Source: Acidobacteriaceae bacterium (GTDB lineage: Bacteria > Acidobacteriota > Terriglobia > Terriglobales > Acidobacteriaceae). From it: a DNA stretch of 51,245 bases. The notes below the pieces were generated by a model, which was not told where the DNA came from, did not search any database, and saw only the letters and a list, made by a program, of their open reading frames with translations. The DNA is taken from the NCBI GenBank assembly GCA_003132445.1, contig PKXU01000065.1, positions 1 to 51,245 on the forward strand, written 5' to 3'. Each line of letters opens with the position of its first letter. Position 1 is the first letter of the stretch. A program made the translations under genes and the position numbers. This document shows, piece after piece, positions 42,436 to 51,245 of this stretch.

Positions 42436-43491
42436 ATGGCGTTCGATCACCACCGTTCCAATATCGCAGGCCAGCCAGGCAGCACTCTAGCTTCTCGCGA
42501 GCAACACACTCCGAACGCGATCGCCACGCTCGCCGGGCGTCCGCTCCTGTCAAACTCTGGCGTTCCTCTCGATTTGAATTGGCTTCAGGACGTTCGAGTC
42601 AACACCAGCGCCGTCGAACGACGGACGCAGTCGCAGGTTGCCCGTCGTACGGTAAAGAAAGCATGGCAGGCCGCGTGGCTTCTGAGGGCGATCACCTGCA
42701 TGGATTTGACTACGCTATCGGGCGATGACACCGATGAGCGTGTGCGACGATTGTGCGCAAAGGCACGGCAGCCCATTCAACAGGATCTCGCACAGAGACT
42801 CGAAGTGGAAGAGCTCGGCATCAAGGTGGGCGCCGTTTGCGTTTATCACACGTTCGTTGAGACCGCGCTGCATGCCCTTGAGGGAAGCGGTGTTCGCGTT
42901 GCCGCCGTTTCGACTGGATTTCCCGCGGGCCTGTCTCCACTTGCGGAACGGGTTGGAGAAATCCGCCGCTCCGTGGAAGCTGGCGCTCATGAGATTGATG
43001 TCGTGATCACTCGCGGCCATGTTTTTGGCGGACGATGGCAGGCTCTCTACGATGAGGTAGCTACCTTCAAACAAGCGTGCGGGGCGGCTCACATGAAGGT
43101 CATCCTGGGCACGGGCGATCTGCTTACATTACGAAATATCGCGCGCGCCAGCTTTATCGCCATGATGGCGGGAGCGGACTTCATCAAAACTTCGACGGGT
43201 AAGGAACCAACAAATGCGACGCTGCCGGTGAGCCTGGTTATGGTTCGCGCGATTCGCGAGTACGCGCAGCAAACTGGAATGGCGGTAGGCTTCAAGCCTG
43301 CCGGCGGCATTCGCACGGCAAAACAATCCATCGACTGGCTTGCCATGATGAAAGAAGAGCTCGATGTGTCGTGGATGCGCGCGGAACTTTTTCGCTTTGG
43401 GGCGAGCGGTTTGCTGGGTGACATTGAGCGACAACTGGAGCATTACGCAACCGGACGATACTCGGCGGAATATCGCCATCCCATTGCTTAA
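42436..43491 (+). CDS. deoC: Deoxyribose-phosphate aldolase (DERA-like long form)
   Basis: It cleaves deoxyribose-5-phosphate to glyceraldehyde-3-phosphate and acetaldehyde. The Schiff-base lysine is Lys251 in ADFIKTSTGKE; VCVYHTFVETAL and EIDVVITRGHVFGGRW line the barrel, and KPAGGIRTAKQSIDWL supplies the phosphate site. At 351 residues it resembles the longer eukaryote-like DeoC rather than the 250-residue E. coli form. I start at ATG 42436 (MAFDHHRSNIAG); a GTG at 42301 would add 45 residues from inside the candidate operator. It is divergent from cdd and followed after 69 bases by two aldehyde dehydrogenases, which suits removal of the acetaldehyde. Confidence 0.92.
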   Translation: MAFDHHRSNIAGQPGSTLASREQHTPNAIATLAGRPLLSNSGVPLDLNWLQDVRVNTSAVERRTQSQVARRTVKKAWQAAWLLRAITCMDLTTLSGDDTDERVRRLCAKARQPIQQDLAQRLEVEELGIKVGAVCVYHTFVETALHALEGSGVRVAAVSTGFPAGLSPLAERVGEIRRSVEAGAHEIDVVITRGHVFGGRWQALYDEVATFKQACGAAHMKVILGTGDLLTLRNIARASFIAMMAGADFIKTSTGKEPTNATLPVSLVMVRAIREYAQQTGMAVGFKPAGGIRTAKQSIDWLAMMKEELDVSWMRAELFRFGASGLLGDIERQLEHYATGRYSAEYRHPIA

Positions 43492-43560
43492 GGGACATTG
43501 GATGGCCAGTGGTCAAATCAATATGAGAAAAGCGCAACGAGAAAAAGTGAGCCGAGCCCA

Positions 43561-45969
43561 ATGAGCATTGCAGACAAATTTGTCGCGATGGAGTACGGAC
43601 CAGCTCCAGAAGATCCGAAAGAGGCGGCGGCGTGGCTGGAGCACCATGGTCGGCGCTTTGGACTTTTTATCGGCGGAGCTTGGTGCCCGCCCATCGACGG
43701 ACAATATTTCGACACACTCGATCCTTCAAATGGCGAAAAGCTAGCAGCGGTCGCTCAAGGCGGTGTTGCGGACATTGACGCTGCCGTTCGCTCGGCACGC
43801 GCTGCTGCTCCCAAGTGGCGTGCTCTTACTCCGCACGCCCGTGCCCGCTATCTTTACGCACTGGCACGGCTGGTGCAGAAACATTCGCGGCTGCTCGCGG
43901 TGCTCGAAACTATGGACAACGGAAAGCCCATCCGCGAAAGCCGGGATATCGATATTCCGCTGGTGGCGCGTCATTTTTATTACCACACCGGTTGGGCGCA
44001 ATTGCTTGCGCAGGAGTTTCCAGAATATGAACCCTGCGGAGTCGTAGGCCAGATTATTCCGTGGAATTTTCCGCTGCTGATGTTGGCATGGAAGATTGCG
44101 CCTGCGCTGGCGACGGGGAACACAGTTGTTTTGAAGCCTGCCGAGTTTACTCCACTCACCGCGCTTGCCTTTGCTGAACTTTGCGCGGAGGCAGGGTTGC
44201 CGCCGGGCGTCGTCAACATCGTGACTGGAGATGGCTCAACCGGCGAGGCGCTGGTGAAGCATCCTGACGTCGACAAGATTGCCTTCACGGGATCGACGGA
44301 AGTCGGCCGCGCAATTCGCAGCGCGACTGCGGCAAGCCACAAACGGCTCTCCCTCGAACTCGGTGGAAAATCTCCATTCATTGTTTTCGAAGATGCGGAC
44401 CTTGACAGCGCAGTCGAAGGTCTGGTCGATGGAATCTGGTTCAATCAGGGTCAGGTGTGCTGCGCGGGTTCGCGGCTTTTGATGCAGGAGAGCATTGCGG
44501 AGCCGTTAATGTTGAAGATTCGCGAGCGCATGAGCAGCTTACGCATCGGCGACCCTATGGACAAGGCCATCGACATTGGCGCAATCGTCGCCCGCGTGCA
44601 ATTGGATCGAATTCATCGCATGGTGGCGCAAGGAGTCGCGGACGGAGCAACCTGCTGGCAACCGCAAGTTGCGTTGCCCTCGCGCGGATTTTATTTTCCG
44701 CCAACCCTGCTCAGCAATGTGCACCCAACGTCTATTTGCGCGCAGCAGGAAATTTTCGGTCCGGTTCTTGCGGCCATGACCTTCCGCACTCCGAAAGAAG
44801 CGGTGGAACTGGCCAACAACACGGTCTACGGCTTGGCTTCGTGCGTGTGGAGCGAAAATATTAACGTGGCGCTGCAAGTGGCCGCGCAACTCAAGGCCGG
44901 CGTGGTATGGGTGAACTGCACCAATCTGTTTGACGCGGCCTGCGGATTTGGCGGTTACCGCGAAAGTGGATATGGCCGCGAAGGCGGAAAAGAAGGCTTG
45001 CTCGAATACATGGATCCGGCCTGGTTCAAGCACGCCCCGAAACTTCCAGCCACAAAGACTCTCGCCGCCGATCAAGCAGAGGAAGGACCTGATCCGAGCG
45101 CTCCGGCCGGCAGTCTTACCGGCGCTCCTGCAATCGATCGCACCGTTAAACTCTACATCGGCGGCAAGCAGTCGCGCCCCGATTCCGGTTACAGCATGGA
45201 AGTGCGCGCACTCGATGGACGCTTGTTGGGCGAAGCGCCGCTGGGTAACCGGAAAGACATTCGCAACGCAGTGGAAGCCGCTCGCAAAGCGGAAGGGTGG
45301 GCAAAGGCAACGGCGCACAATCGCGCGCAGGTTTTATATTACTGCGCGGAAAACCTGGCGCAGCGCCGAAGTGAAATCGCCCATCGGCTCGCGGCGGCCG
45401 TTGGCGAGAGGCAGTCCAAGGCAGAAGTTGAGTCGGGCATCGAGCGCATTTTTTCCTACGCCGCGTGGGCCGATAAATTCGATGGCGCCGTGCACAACCC
45501 TCCCTTTCGCAATATCGCCATCGCGATGAACGAGCCGATCGGGACCGTCGGTGTAATCTGTCCTTCAGAAGCTCCACTGCTCGGTTTTCTTTCTCTCGTA
45601 ATGCCGCTGCTCGCGGCAGGTAATACGGTAGTTGCTGTCCCCTCAGAGAAATATCCGTTGATAACTGCCGACCTCTACCAACTTTTCGACACCAGTGACT
45701 TACCCGCAGGGGCCGTGAACATTGTGACTGGCTACGTGGCGCCGCTATTGAAGACGCTCGCTGAACACGACGACGTCGATGGCATCTGGTGCTACGGCGA
45801 TGAAGCTACAGTTTCGGCCGCGAAGGCGATGTCCACCGGAAACTTGAAACAAGTCTGGACGAATGAAGGCCGCGCCATTGACTGGTTCGATTCGAAGCAG
45901 GCGGAAGGCCGCTGGTTCCTCGAGCACGCCACTCAGGTAAAAAATATCTGGGTTCCATACGGCGAGTAG
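43561..45969 (+). CDS. ALDH16-type two-domain aldehyde dehydrogenase
   Basis: An 802-residue protein with two ALDH domains. Domain 1 (~35-500) has QIIPWNFPLLML, FTGSTEVGRAI, LELGGKSPF and the catalytic Cys300 in NQGQVCCAGSR, so it should be active. Domain 2 (~525-802) begins VKLYIGGKQSRPDSG and keeps the fold (GTVGVICPSEAPLLGFLS, GAVNIVTGY), but lacks ELGGK and the Cys. It ends at IWVPYGE, where the chain has no catalytic half. This is the architecture of bacterial ALDH16. ATG 43561 is taken over the upstream 43498. It sits between deoC and a classical ALDH; acetaldehyde from DeoC is the inferred substrate. Confidence 0.92.
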   Translation: MSIADKFVAMEYGPAPEDPKEAAAWLEHHGRRFGLFIGGAWCPPIDGQYFDTLDPSNGEKLAAVAQGGVADIDAAVRSARAAAPKWRALTPHARARYLYALARLVQKHSRLLAVLETMDNGKPIRESRDIDIPLVARHFYYHTGWAQLLAQEFPEYEPCGVVGQIIPWNFPLLMLAWKIAPALATGNTVVLKPAEFTPLTALAFAELCAEAGLPPGVVNIVTGDGSTGEALVKHPDVDKIAFTGSTEVGRAIRSATAASHKRLSLELGGKSPFIVFEDADLDSAVEGLVDGIWFNQGQVCCAGSRLLMQESIAEPLMLKIRERMSSLRIGDPMDKAIDIGAIVARVQLDRIHRMVAQGVADGATCWQPQVALPSRGFYFPPTLLSNVHPTSICAQQEIFGPVLAAMTFRTPKEAVELANNTVYGLASCVWSENINVALQVAAQLKAGVVWVNCTNLFDAACGFGGYRESGYGREGGKEGLLEYMDPAWFKHAPKLPATKTLAADQAEEGPDPSAPAGSLTGAPAIDRTVKLYIGGKQSRPDSGYSMEVRALDGRLLGEAPLGNRKDIRNAVEAARKAEGWAKATAHNRAQVLYYCAENLAQRRSEIAHRLAAAVGERQSKAEVESGIERIFSYAAWADKFDGAVHNPPFRNIAIAMNEPIGTVGVICPSEAPLLGFLSLVMPLLAAGNTVVAVPSEKYPLITADLYQLFDTSDLPAGAVNIVTGYVAPLLKTLAEHDDVDGIWCYGDEATVSAAKAMSTGNLKQVWTNEGRAIDWFDSKQAEGRWFLEHATQVKNIWVPYGE

Positions 45970-46080
45970 TCGTCGGGCGGCAAACGCGATTTGCATTTGT
46001 TCCAACCCGGCGCTAGCATACCCCTCGCAAGTGCTTCATCCTTTCCGGCAAGTGTTTGTCTGTTTCACCAAGGAGGACCT

Positions 46081-47571
46081 ATGGGCATCGCAGTTTCCCC
46101 TCAAATTCATCCCCACGTCGCGGAGTTCATCGACCAGCCACGAAAAATGTTGATCAATGGCAGGTGGGTCAACGCCGCCTCTGGCAAAACGTTTCCTACT
46201 TACAATCCCGCGACCGGCGAAGTTCTTGCGCAGGTCGCGGAAGGCGATCGCGAAGACATTAATCAAGCGGTGAAAGCCGCTCGCAAGGCGTTTGACAACG
46301 GCCCTTGGCGTCGCATGACTGCCTCAGAGCGTGGCCGCCGCATCTGGAAGCTTGGCGACCTTCTCGAACAGCATACCGAGGAGTTCGCCTACCTCGAGAG
46401 CCTCGACAACGGCAAGCCTCTCAACATCGCCAAGGTTGCCGATGTTCCGCTGGCGGTTGACCTTTTCCGCTACATGGCGGGATGGGCGACCAAAATTGAA
46501 GGCAATACGATTCCTATTTCAGCGCCGGGCTTTCTCGCCTATACCTTGCGGGAACCGGTAGGAGTTGTTGGCCAAATTATTCCCTGGAACTTTCCGCTGC
46601 TGATGGCCGCATGGAAACTTGGTCCTGCGTTGGCTACGGGCTGCACCGTTGTATTGAAGCCAGCCGAACAAACCCCGCTCTCCGCGCTGCGTCTGGGCGA
46701 ACTGATCCTGGAAGCCGGATTCCCCGAAGGCGTGGTCAACATTGTGCCTGGTTATGGCGAGACCGCTGGCGCAGCGCTGGCCGATCATCCCGACGTGGAC
46801 AAGGTTGCCTTCACGGGATCCACGGAGGTCGGAAAGCTGATTGTGCACGCCGCCGCCGGCAATCTGAAGAAAGTGTCTTTGGAATTGGGAGGCAAATCTC
46901 CGAACGTCATCTTTAAAGATGCCGATCTCGAGACTGCCATTCCCGGCTCCGCCAGCGCAATCTTCTTCAACCACGGCCAGTGCTGCTGCGCCGGGTCGCG
47001 GCTCTACGTGGAGAAATCGGTCTACGATCAAGTCGTCGAAGGCGTCGCCGAGCATGCCCGGAAAATTAAAGTGGGATCGGGTCTTGATCCGGACACGCAA
47101 ATGGGTCCGTTAGTTTCAGAAGAGCAAATGAATCGGGTCTGCGGATATCTGGAGTCGGGATTCTCCGAAGGGGCAAAGGCTGTCGCCGGCGGACACAAGT
47201 CCGGCGGTCGCGGGTACTTTGTCGAGCCCACCGTGCTGGTGGATACAAAAGAGAATATGAAAGTAGTGCGGGAAGAAATCTTTGGACCGGTGGTGACGGC
47301 GATGCCATTTACGGATCCGGAAGAAATCGTTCCGCGCGCGAACGATAGCGAGTACGGCTTGGCCGCTGCAGTCTGGACGCGCGACATCGGCAAGGCTCAC
47401 CGCATGGCGGAACAACTTCGCGCAGGCACGGTCTGGATCAATTGCTACAACATCTTCGACGCAGCCCTGCCCTTCGGAGGGTACAAACAGTCTGGCTGGG
47501 GACGCGAGATGGGACACGATGTTCTCAACCTGTACACGCAAACGAAATCAGTCTGCGCCAGAATCGCTTAA
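46081..47571 (+). CDS. NAD-dependent aldehyde dehydrogenase (ALDH1/2 type)
   Basis: A 496-residue single-domain enzyme oxidising aldehydes to acids. The NAD-binding FTGSTEVGKLI, the general-base LELGGKSPN and the catalytic Cys302 in NHGQCCCAGSRLYV are in the ALDH2 positions, and EEIFGPVVTAMPF and NCYNIFDAALPFGGYKQSGWGRE complete the family motifs. ATG 46081 is supported by AAGGAGG seven bases upstream; the open frame extends further but without similarity. It ends the deoC-ALDH16-ALDH unit, followed by a strong terminator. Acetaldehyde to acetate is the inferred reaction. Confidence 0.94.
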   Translation: MGIAVSPQIHPHVAEFIDQPRKMLINGRWVNAASGKTFPTYNPATGEVLAQVAEGDREDINQAVKAARKAFDNGPWRRMTASERGRRIWKLGDLLEQHTEEFAYLESLDNGKPLNIAKVADVPLAVDLFRYMAGWATKIEGNTIPISAPGFLAYTLREPVGVVGQIIPWNFPLLMAAWKLGPALATGCTVVLKPAEQTPLSALRLGELILEAGFPEGVVNIVPGYGETAGAALADHPDVDKVAFTGSTEVGKLIVHAAAGNLKKVSLELGGKSPNVIFKDADLETAIPGSASAIFFNHGQCCCAGSRLYVEKSVYDQVVEGVAEHARKIKVGSGLDPDTQMGPLVSEEQMNRVCGYLESGFSEGAKAVAGGHKSGGRGYFVEPTVLVDTKENMKVVREEIFGPVVTAMPFTDPEEIVPRANDSEYGLAAAVWTRDIGKAHRMAEQLRAGTVWINCYNIFDAALPFGGYKQSGWGREMGHDVLNLYTQTKSVCARIA

Positions 47572-47612
47572 AGACTAAGGTTTCTGATTTCCGTTAGGAG
47601 AATACAAAGAAT

Positions 47613-47650
47613 AAGGACGGCGGGATCGTTCCCACCGTCCTTTGTTTTTT
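47613..47650 (+). terminator. Intrinsic terminator after the deoC-ALDH operon
   Basis: AAGGACGGCGGGA (47613-47625) pairs with TTCCCACCGTCCTT (47629-47642) with one mismatch and the loop TCGT, followed by TTTGTTTTTT. It stands between the convergent ALDH and pyrR genes. The strong T-run is on the plus strand. Confidence 0.88.
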
Positions 47651-47669
47651 GCCTTCGTTTTTTGACCGA

Positions 47670-48239
47670 TTATTTTTCCATCAGTAGAACTTTCTCCGCG
47701 TCATCGACTTCGGTGAGCTTCACCTCGATCACTTCGTTGGTGGTGGTCTGTACGTTGCGCCCCACGAACGTAGCCTCGACGGGAATTTCACGATGGCCAC
47801 GGTCGATCAGCACGCATAATTGCACTCTGCGCGGCCGGCCATGCGAAAAGAGCGCGTCGAGCGCAGCTCGAGTGGTGCGTCCGGTAAAGAGAACATCATC
47901 GACCAAAACAATATTCTTGTCTTCAATCTCAAACCCAATTTCTTTCTCTTGCACCACTGGCTTGGGACCTAACGTCGAAAGATCGTCCCGGTAAAAAGTA
48001 ATGTCTAAAGTCCCCACCGGTACTTTGGCATTTTCGATACGCGTAATAATTTTGCCCAACCGTTCGGCGATCGGAACTCCACGACGCCGAATTCCAACCA
48101 GTCCCAGACCGGCGACTCCACTATTTTTTTCCACGATTTCGTACGCGAGTCGCACCAGCGTACGCTCAATTTCAGATGCGGACATCAGTTGCGCCTTCTG
48201 GCGAAGACCGGTCTTGCGCGAAGGAACTTTTGCATTCAT
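47670..48239 (-). CDS. pyrR: Bifunctional pyr operon regulator/uracil phosphoribosyltransferase PyrR
   Basis: A 189-residue type-I PRTase. The PRPP loop is IVLVDDVLFTGRTTRAALDAL, and LGLVGIRRRGVPIAERL and GTLDITFYRDDLSTLGPKP are PyrR-specific stretches. In many bacteria PyrR converts uracil to UMP and, with UMP bound, controls pyr mRNA. Here it lies alone at the end of a pyrimidine catabolic island rather than with pyr biosynthetic genes, so uracil salvage may be its main job. I see no PyrR-type anti-antiterminator nearby. The first ~18 residues are a basic extension; ATG at residue 19 (MSASEIERTL) is an alternative start. Confidence 0.93.
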   Translation of the reverse strand: MNAKVPSRKTGLRQKAQLMSASEIERTLVRLAYEIVEKNSGVAGLGLVGIRRRGVPIAERLGKIITRIENAKVPVGTLDITFYRDDLSTLGPKPVVQEKEIGFEIEDKNIVLVDDVLFTGRTTRAALDALFSHGRPRRVQLCVLIDRGHREIPVEATFVGRNVQTTTNEVIEVKLTEVDDAEKVLLMEK

Positions 48240-48365
48240 CAGTACGAGGCCTCGATGGATAAAAGTCGGCTACCCAATGTAGTCAAGCGGCTGGCAGAGG
48301 TCAAGTTTAGGAGTACGCGCCCATGCCTTATGGACGGCTTGAATCAGCCGGTTTCACAAAAGATG

Positions 48366-50201
48366 TTAGGAGCTGGATTTTTCTACAATCTCACTGGCTT
48401 CAACGGCGGCTTTCACCAGGCTTTGCCCGACCGGGCACTCGGTTCTTATGGTTCGCGCAAGCGGAGGGCTTCCGTCTCGCACCGCTAGAAAATGAATGGC
48501 TTCGGGATTGTGGTTTGCCGCATCGGTTGACACGATGCCCACGCTTTGGTTTCTCCCCAGCGCCTTGGCTCGATACAATGCCGCGTCTGCCAACGCAATA
48601 GATTCCTCAGCGCACATGGCCTCGAATGCAACCCGACTCCAGGGATAGGCAGCCCATCCCACAGAGCAGGTCTTTCTGACTGAAATTCCTTGCCCGAGTT
48701 CGAATGAAGCCGAGGCGATCACTTCCAGAATCCGGCTGCAAAACGCCGGAATTCCCGAAGGATCGGCCGAACGACTCATGATAAGAAATTCTTCGCCGCC
48801 CCAGCGCACCAGCACGTCCGACTTGCGAACAACCGTGGAGAGCCTTTGCGCCACAAGTTGCAAGAGCTTGTCCCCGACCGGATGGCCGTGCCGGTCGTTT
48901 ATTTCTTTGAAAAAATCCATGTCGACCACGATGAAGACGAGATCTCGATGATCCATCCTTTGCAGATCACCGCCTTTCAGGCGCTGATAGTTTCGCAGCA
49001 CTTGTCCTGCCTCAGCTGCGAGAATCTCCTCCAGATAATGGCGGTTCCATACACCCGTGAGAGCGTCCGTGAAAGAAATCTCTTGTAGTTCCAAATTCTT
49101 TCGCTGCAACTCCAGACTGTGCCACCGCAGCGAATGTTCTTTGTTCTCTAGTTCATCTTTCAGTCGGCACATTTCTTCCAAGTTTTGTCGCGATAATCGC
49201 AAAAGAGTCAGCAACTCTTGATCCAACAAATGTTGCCGTACAAACACCAGGGCGCCCATCACTAGCATGACACTCACGGTCAATAACAGCCGGTATTTAC
49301 GGACGCTCGGCGGCGCATCTCCTCCGAATTGCGCCCACGCCATCATGAGTGGTGTGATGAACACGGCCAGCATTGCGAGTCGCGCTTTCCAAATTTCGTG
49401 ACCGCGACTGGGTACTTCTTCGAACGAATTCTGTGTCATGAGGTCGCGCGGCAAAAAACCGATCCTCACAAACCAGACCATGCCAACCAGTAACGGCACA
49501 TCGAAGAAACTGCCTGTGTAATAAATATGGAGATCGATCGCCTCACCGGCTGCCAGCGAAGCGACGCAATAAAACAACGTGGCCGCAAATAACTGGAAGT
49601 ACAGGATGCGCCATGCGCCGCGGCTCTGGCGCCACACTATCATTAACCCTAGAGCCAGCACGAGCTCTTCCGCCACGTAGAGCAAATCGAAACTTCTTCC
49701 GTACGCGGACTCAACCGGGTGCACAAACTGCCAGGGGATCACCACAAACAGATATAGAAACAACCACCACGTAAACAGAAGGGCGAAATCGAGCGTTCCC
49801 ATTCGCCGACTGCGTTCATCCTGGCGAACGTGGGGTTGGATGGCGACCGCGGCCATCATCGGGACAATATGCAGAAAGAGAATTACGTCTCCGATAAAAG
49901 GATTGGGCACCTCGTGCCGCAAGTAGACTTCCAGATATGTCCACATGAGCTGCGCTGTCAGCCACATGCCGAAACCTAGACCCAGAAGCGCCCAGAAAAA
50001 CCGGGCCTTTGGCGAAGCTTTCTTTACATTCGATAAAACGGCGACAACGGCGCAGATAAGAATAACGTCTTGCAGCAGATCGCCAAACGCGGTGAGAGCA
50101 AACCCTCGCGGCACCAGCAGCGAGAGCAAAATATGAATGCCTGCAACCGCGCATACCACGGCCGCCCACTTGTTAGCGGTTTTGAACGGAAATTTCCCCA
50201 C
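48366..50201 (-). CDS. Membrane-bound diguanylate cyclase (GGDEF)
   Basis: A 611-residue protein. The N-terminal ~330 residues carry about 9-10 membrane helices forming an unassigned sensor. A coiled segment follows (LLRLSRQNLEEMCRLKDELENKEHSLRWHSLELQRKNLELQ). The GGDEF domain begins at DALTGVWNRHYLEE. The active-site loop is GGEEF, and the inhibitory I-site RKSD lies five residues before it, so product feedback is expected. It should make cyclic di-GMP at the inner membrane. The signal is unknown. It precedes nothing in its orientation except the end of the nucleoside island, and is 87 bases from the kynureninase fragment upstream. Confidence 0.94.
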   Translation of the reverse strand: MGKFPFKTANKWAAVVCAVAGIHILLSLLVPRGFALTAFGDLLQDVILICAVVAVLSNVKKASPKARFFWALLGLGFGMWLTAQLMWTYLEVYLRHEVPNPFIGDVILFLHIVPMMAAVAIQPHVRQDERSRRMGTLDFALLFTWWLFLYLFVVIPWQFVHPVESAYGRSFDLLYVAEELVLALGLMIVWRQSRGAWRILYFQLFAATLFYCVASLAAGEAIDLHIYYTGSFFDVPLLVGMVWFVRIGFLPRDLMTQNSFEEVPSRGHEIWKARLAMLAVFITPLMMAWAQFGGDAPPSVRKYRLLLTVSVMLVMGALVFVRQHLLDQELLTLLRLSRQNLEEMCRLKDELENKEHSLRWHSLELQRKNLELQEISFTDALTGVWNRHYLEEILAAEAGQVLRNYQRLKGGDLQRMDHRDLVFIVVDMDFFKEINDRHGHPVGDKLLQLVAQRLSTVVRKSDVLVRWGGEEFLIMSRSADPSGIPAFCSRILEVIASASFELGQGISVRKTCSVGWAAYPWSRVAFEAMCAEESIALADAALYRAKALGRNQSVGIVSTDAANHNPEAIHFLAVRDGSPPLARTIRTECPVGQSLVKAAVEASEIVEKSSS

Positions 50202-50288
50202 CCTGGAATTGTAAGGTCGCGACGATTCGAGCAGGTATTACCGAGGTAATGAAAGAAGCGGATTCGAGGCGGTGACAGCCTTACGTTT

Positions 50289-51245
50289 TTACGAAAGCAG
50301 CGCAGAAAAACGTTGCACAAAATGCCAGACGTCCCAATACGAGTTGTACAACGGCACCGCTGCCACACGAAGAATATTCGGTTCCCTCCAATCCGCGACC
50401 ACTTCCGCCGCGGATAGCTGATCGCATACCTCTCGGCCCTTATTCGATAGTCGGATCGAAAGCTGAGCGCCTCTGCGCTCCGGCTCGCAAGGCGTGATGA
50501 CGGAAAACTTGGACGAAGCTAATTGGCCGAGCAAAAACTCCATATATCCCGTCAGCGCCATGCTTTTGTCCCGCAGCTGTTGCATTCCAGCTTCCGAGAA
50601 CATCTCCATCGACGCGCGCAGGGCGGCCAACGCCAGAATCGGAGGATTGCTTAACTGCCAGCCTTCAGCGCCCCGCATGGGATGAAAATCCGGTTCCATG
50701 CGAAAGCGGGCCGCCTCATCATGTCCCCACCATCCTTCGAACCGCGGCAGCTCTGCGTGCGCGTGACGCTCGTGAACGAAACATCCTCCCACGCATCCCG
50801 GACCGCCGTTCAAGTACTTGTAGCTGCACCAGACCGCGAAATCAGGCCCCCAGTCATGAAGCTGCAACGGGACATTTCCCGCGGCATGCGCCAGATCAAA
50901 ACCTATGACGCATCCTCTTCGCTGCCCTGCTCTGGTAATTTCTGCAAGGTCAAACGCTTGTCCGGTGACATAGTTCACACCTCCAGTGAGGATCAGCGCG
51001 ATGGACTCGCCTTCCCGTTCGATAAAGTTTTCGATATCTTCATCGCGCATGCAAGTTTCGCCATGCCGCGGCGTGAGTTCCAGCAGCGACGAGGCGGGAT
51101 CAAAACCATGGAACCGGATTTGCGACTTTACTGCGTACTGATCGGATGGAAACGCTCCGTGTTCGATAAGAATCTTGTGTCTCTTGGCCGTGGGACGATA
51201 GAACGACACCATCATCAGGTGCAAGTTCGCGGTGAGCGAGTTCAT
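50289..51245 (-). CDS. kynU: Kynureninase, N-terminus missing (runs off window end)
   Basis: The C-terminal 318 codons of a PLP-dependent hydrolase that splits kynurenine into anthranilate and alanine. VIGFDLAHAAGNVPLQLHDWGPDFAVWCSYKYLNGGPGCVGGCFVH carries the PLP Asp and the Schiff-base Lys (in SYKYLNGGPG), and RFEGWWGHDEAARFRMEPDFHPMRGAEGWQLSNPPI is the kynureninase-specific stretch. Full-length enzymes have about 410-430 residues, so roughly 100 are outside the window. The ATG at the window edge is internal (NSLTANLHLMMVSFYRPT), not a start. It may belong to a tryptophan-degradation operon beyond the window. Confidence 0.93.
   Translation of the reverse strand: MNSLTANLHLMMVSFYRPTAKRHKILIEHGAFPSDQYAVKSQIRFHGFDPASSLLELTPRHGETCMRDEDIENFIEREGESIALILTGGVNYVTGQAFDLAEITRAGQRRGCVIGFDLAHAAGNVPLQLHDWGPDFAVWCSYKYLNGGPGCVGGCFVHERHAHAELPRFEGWWGHDEAARFRMEPDFHPMRGAEGWQLSNPPILALAALRASMEMFSEAGMQQLRDKSMALTGYMEFLLGQLASSKFSVITPCEPERRGAQLSIRLSNKGREVCDQLSAAEVVADWREPNILRVAAVPLYNSYWDVWHFVQRFSALLS

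Noticed and set aside
44539..45318. Minus-strand frame of 259 codons over the ALDH16 gene
   Set aside because: Antisense shadow; the ALDH frame carries all conserved motifs.
42436..47571. Bacterial microcompartment locus around DeoC and ALDHs
   Set aside because: No shell protein (BMC or pentamer) or encapsulation peptide is visible in the window.

Overview
The window reads as chromosomal DNA of an acidobacterium (Acidobacteriota, Koribacter/Terriglobales-like). The basis is a 1206-residue TonB receptor with an N-terminal carboxypeptidase-regulatory-like domain, an Hfq-like protein with a long N-terminal extension, a Gram-negative Lpt system, an rpoN-hpf-rapZ gene order, and many short hairpin and 7-8 bp repeats between and inside genes. 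This assignment is inference. I see no rRNA, tRNA, CRISPR array, insertion sequence or phage genes. No gene-free stretch exceeds 300 bases.

Positions 1-4.6 kb: a Rieske oxygenase cut by the window edge, a divergent MFS carrier, an Hfq-like protein, HU and a site-2 protease. Positions 4.6-22.1 kb hold a conserved housekeeping block read leftward: lptC/lptA fusion, lptB, rpoN, hpf, rapZ, msbA-like exporter, yicC, gmk, rpoZ, coaBC, uracil-DNA glycosylase and priA. It is interrupted only by a rightward mbfA-type iron exporter between hpf and rapZ. Positions 22.2-29.8 kb: an orphan ABC ATPase, a 45-residue membrane protein outside usual ORF cut-offs, recJ, an unknown 158-residue protein and the TonB receptor.

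Positions 30-48.2 kb are a nucleoside and pyrimidine catabolism island. Transport: an NCS1 permease, a ureide-permease (UPS) type carrier and NupC. Nucleoside cleavage: cytidine deaminase, pyrimidine-nucleoside phosphorylase and two nucleoside hydrolases, one exported. Sugar use: ribokinase, and DeoC followed by a two-domain ALDH16 and a classical ALDH that could remove the acetaldehyde made by DeoC. Base use: dihydropyrimidinase and a beta-ureidopropionase-type amidohydrolase. An LLM flavoprotein sits among them, and no classical dihydropyrimidine dehydrogenase is present in the window. PyrR closes the island. Positions 48.4-51.2 kb: a membrane diguanylate cyclase and a partial kynureninase.

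The most interesting structures are four 14-bp tandem repeats in the LLM/hydA divergent promoter with a single similar unit before the UPS gene; an rpoN leader made of two facing arrays of four octamers that exactly fill the lptB-rpoN gap; a paired-hairpin repeat found three times just after + strand genes; repeats carried in frame inside priA and recJ; and a probable one-base frameshift at the end of the exported nucleoside hydrolase.
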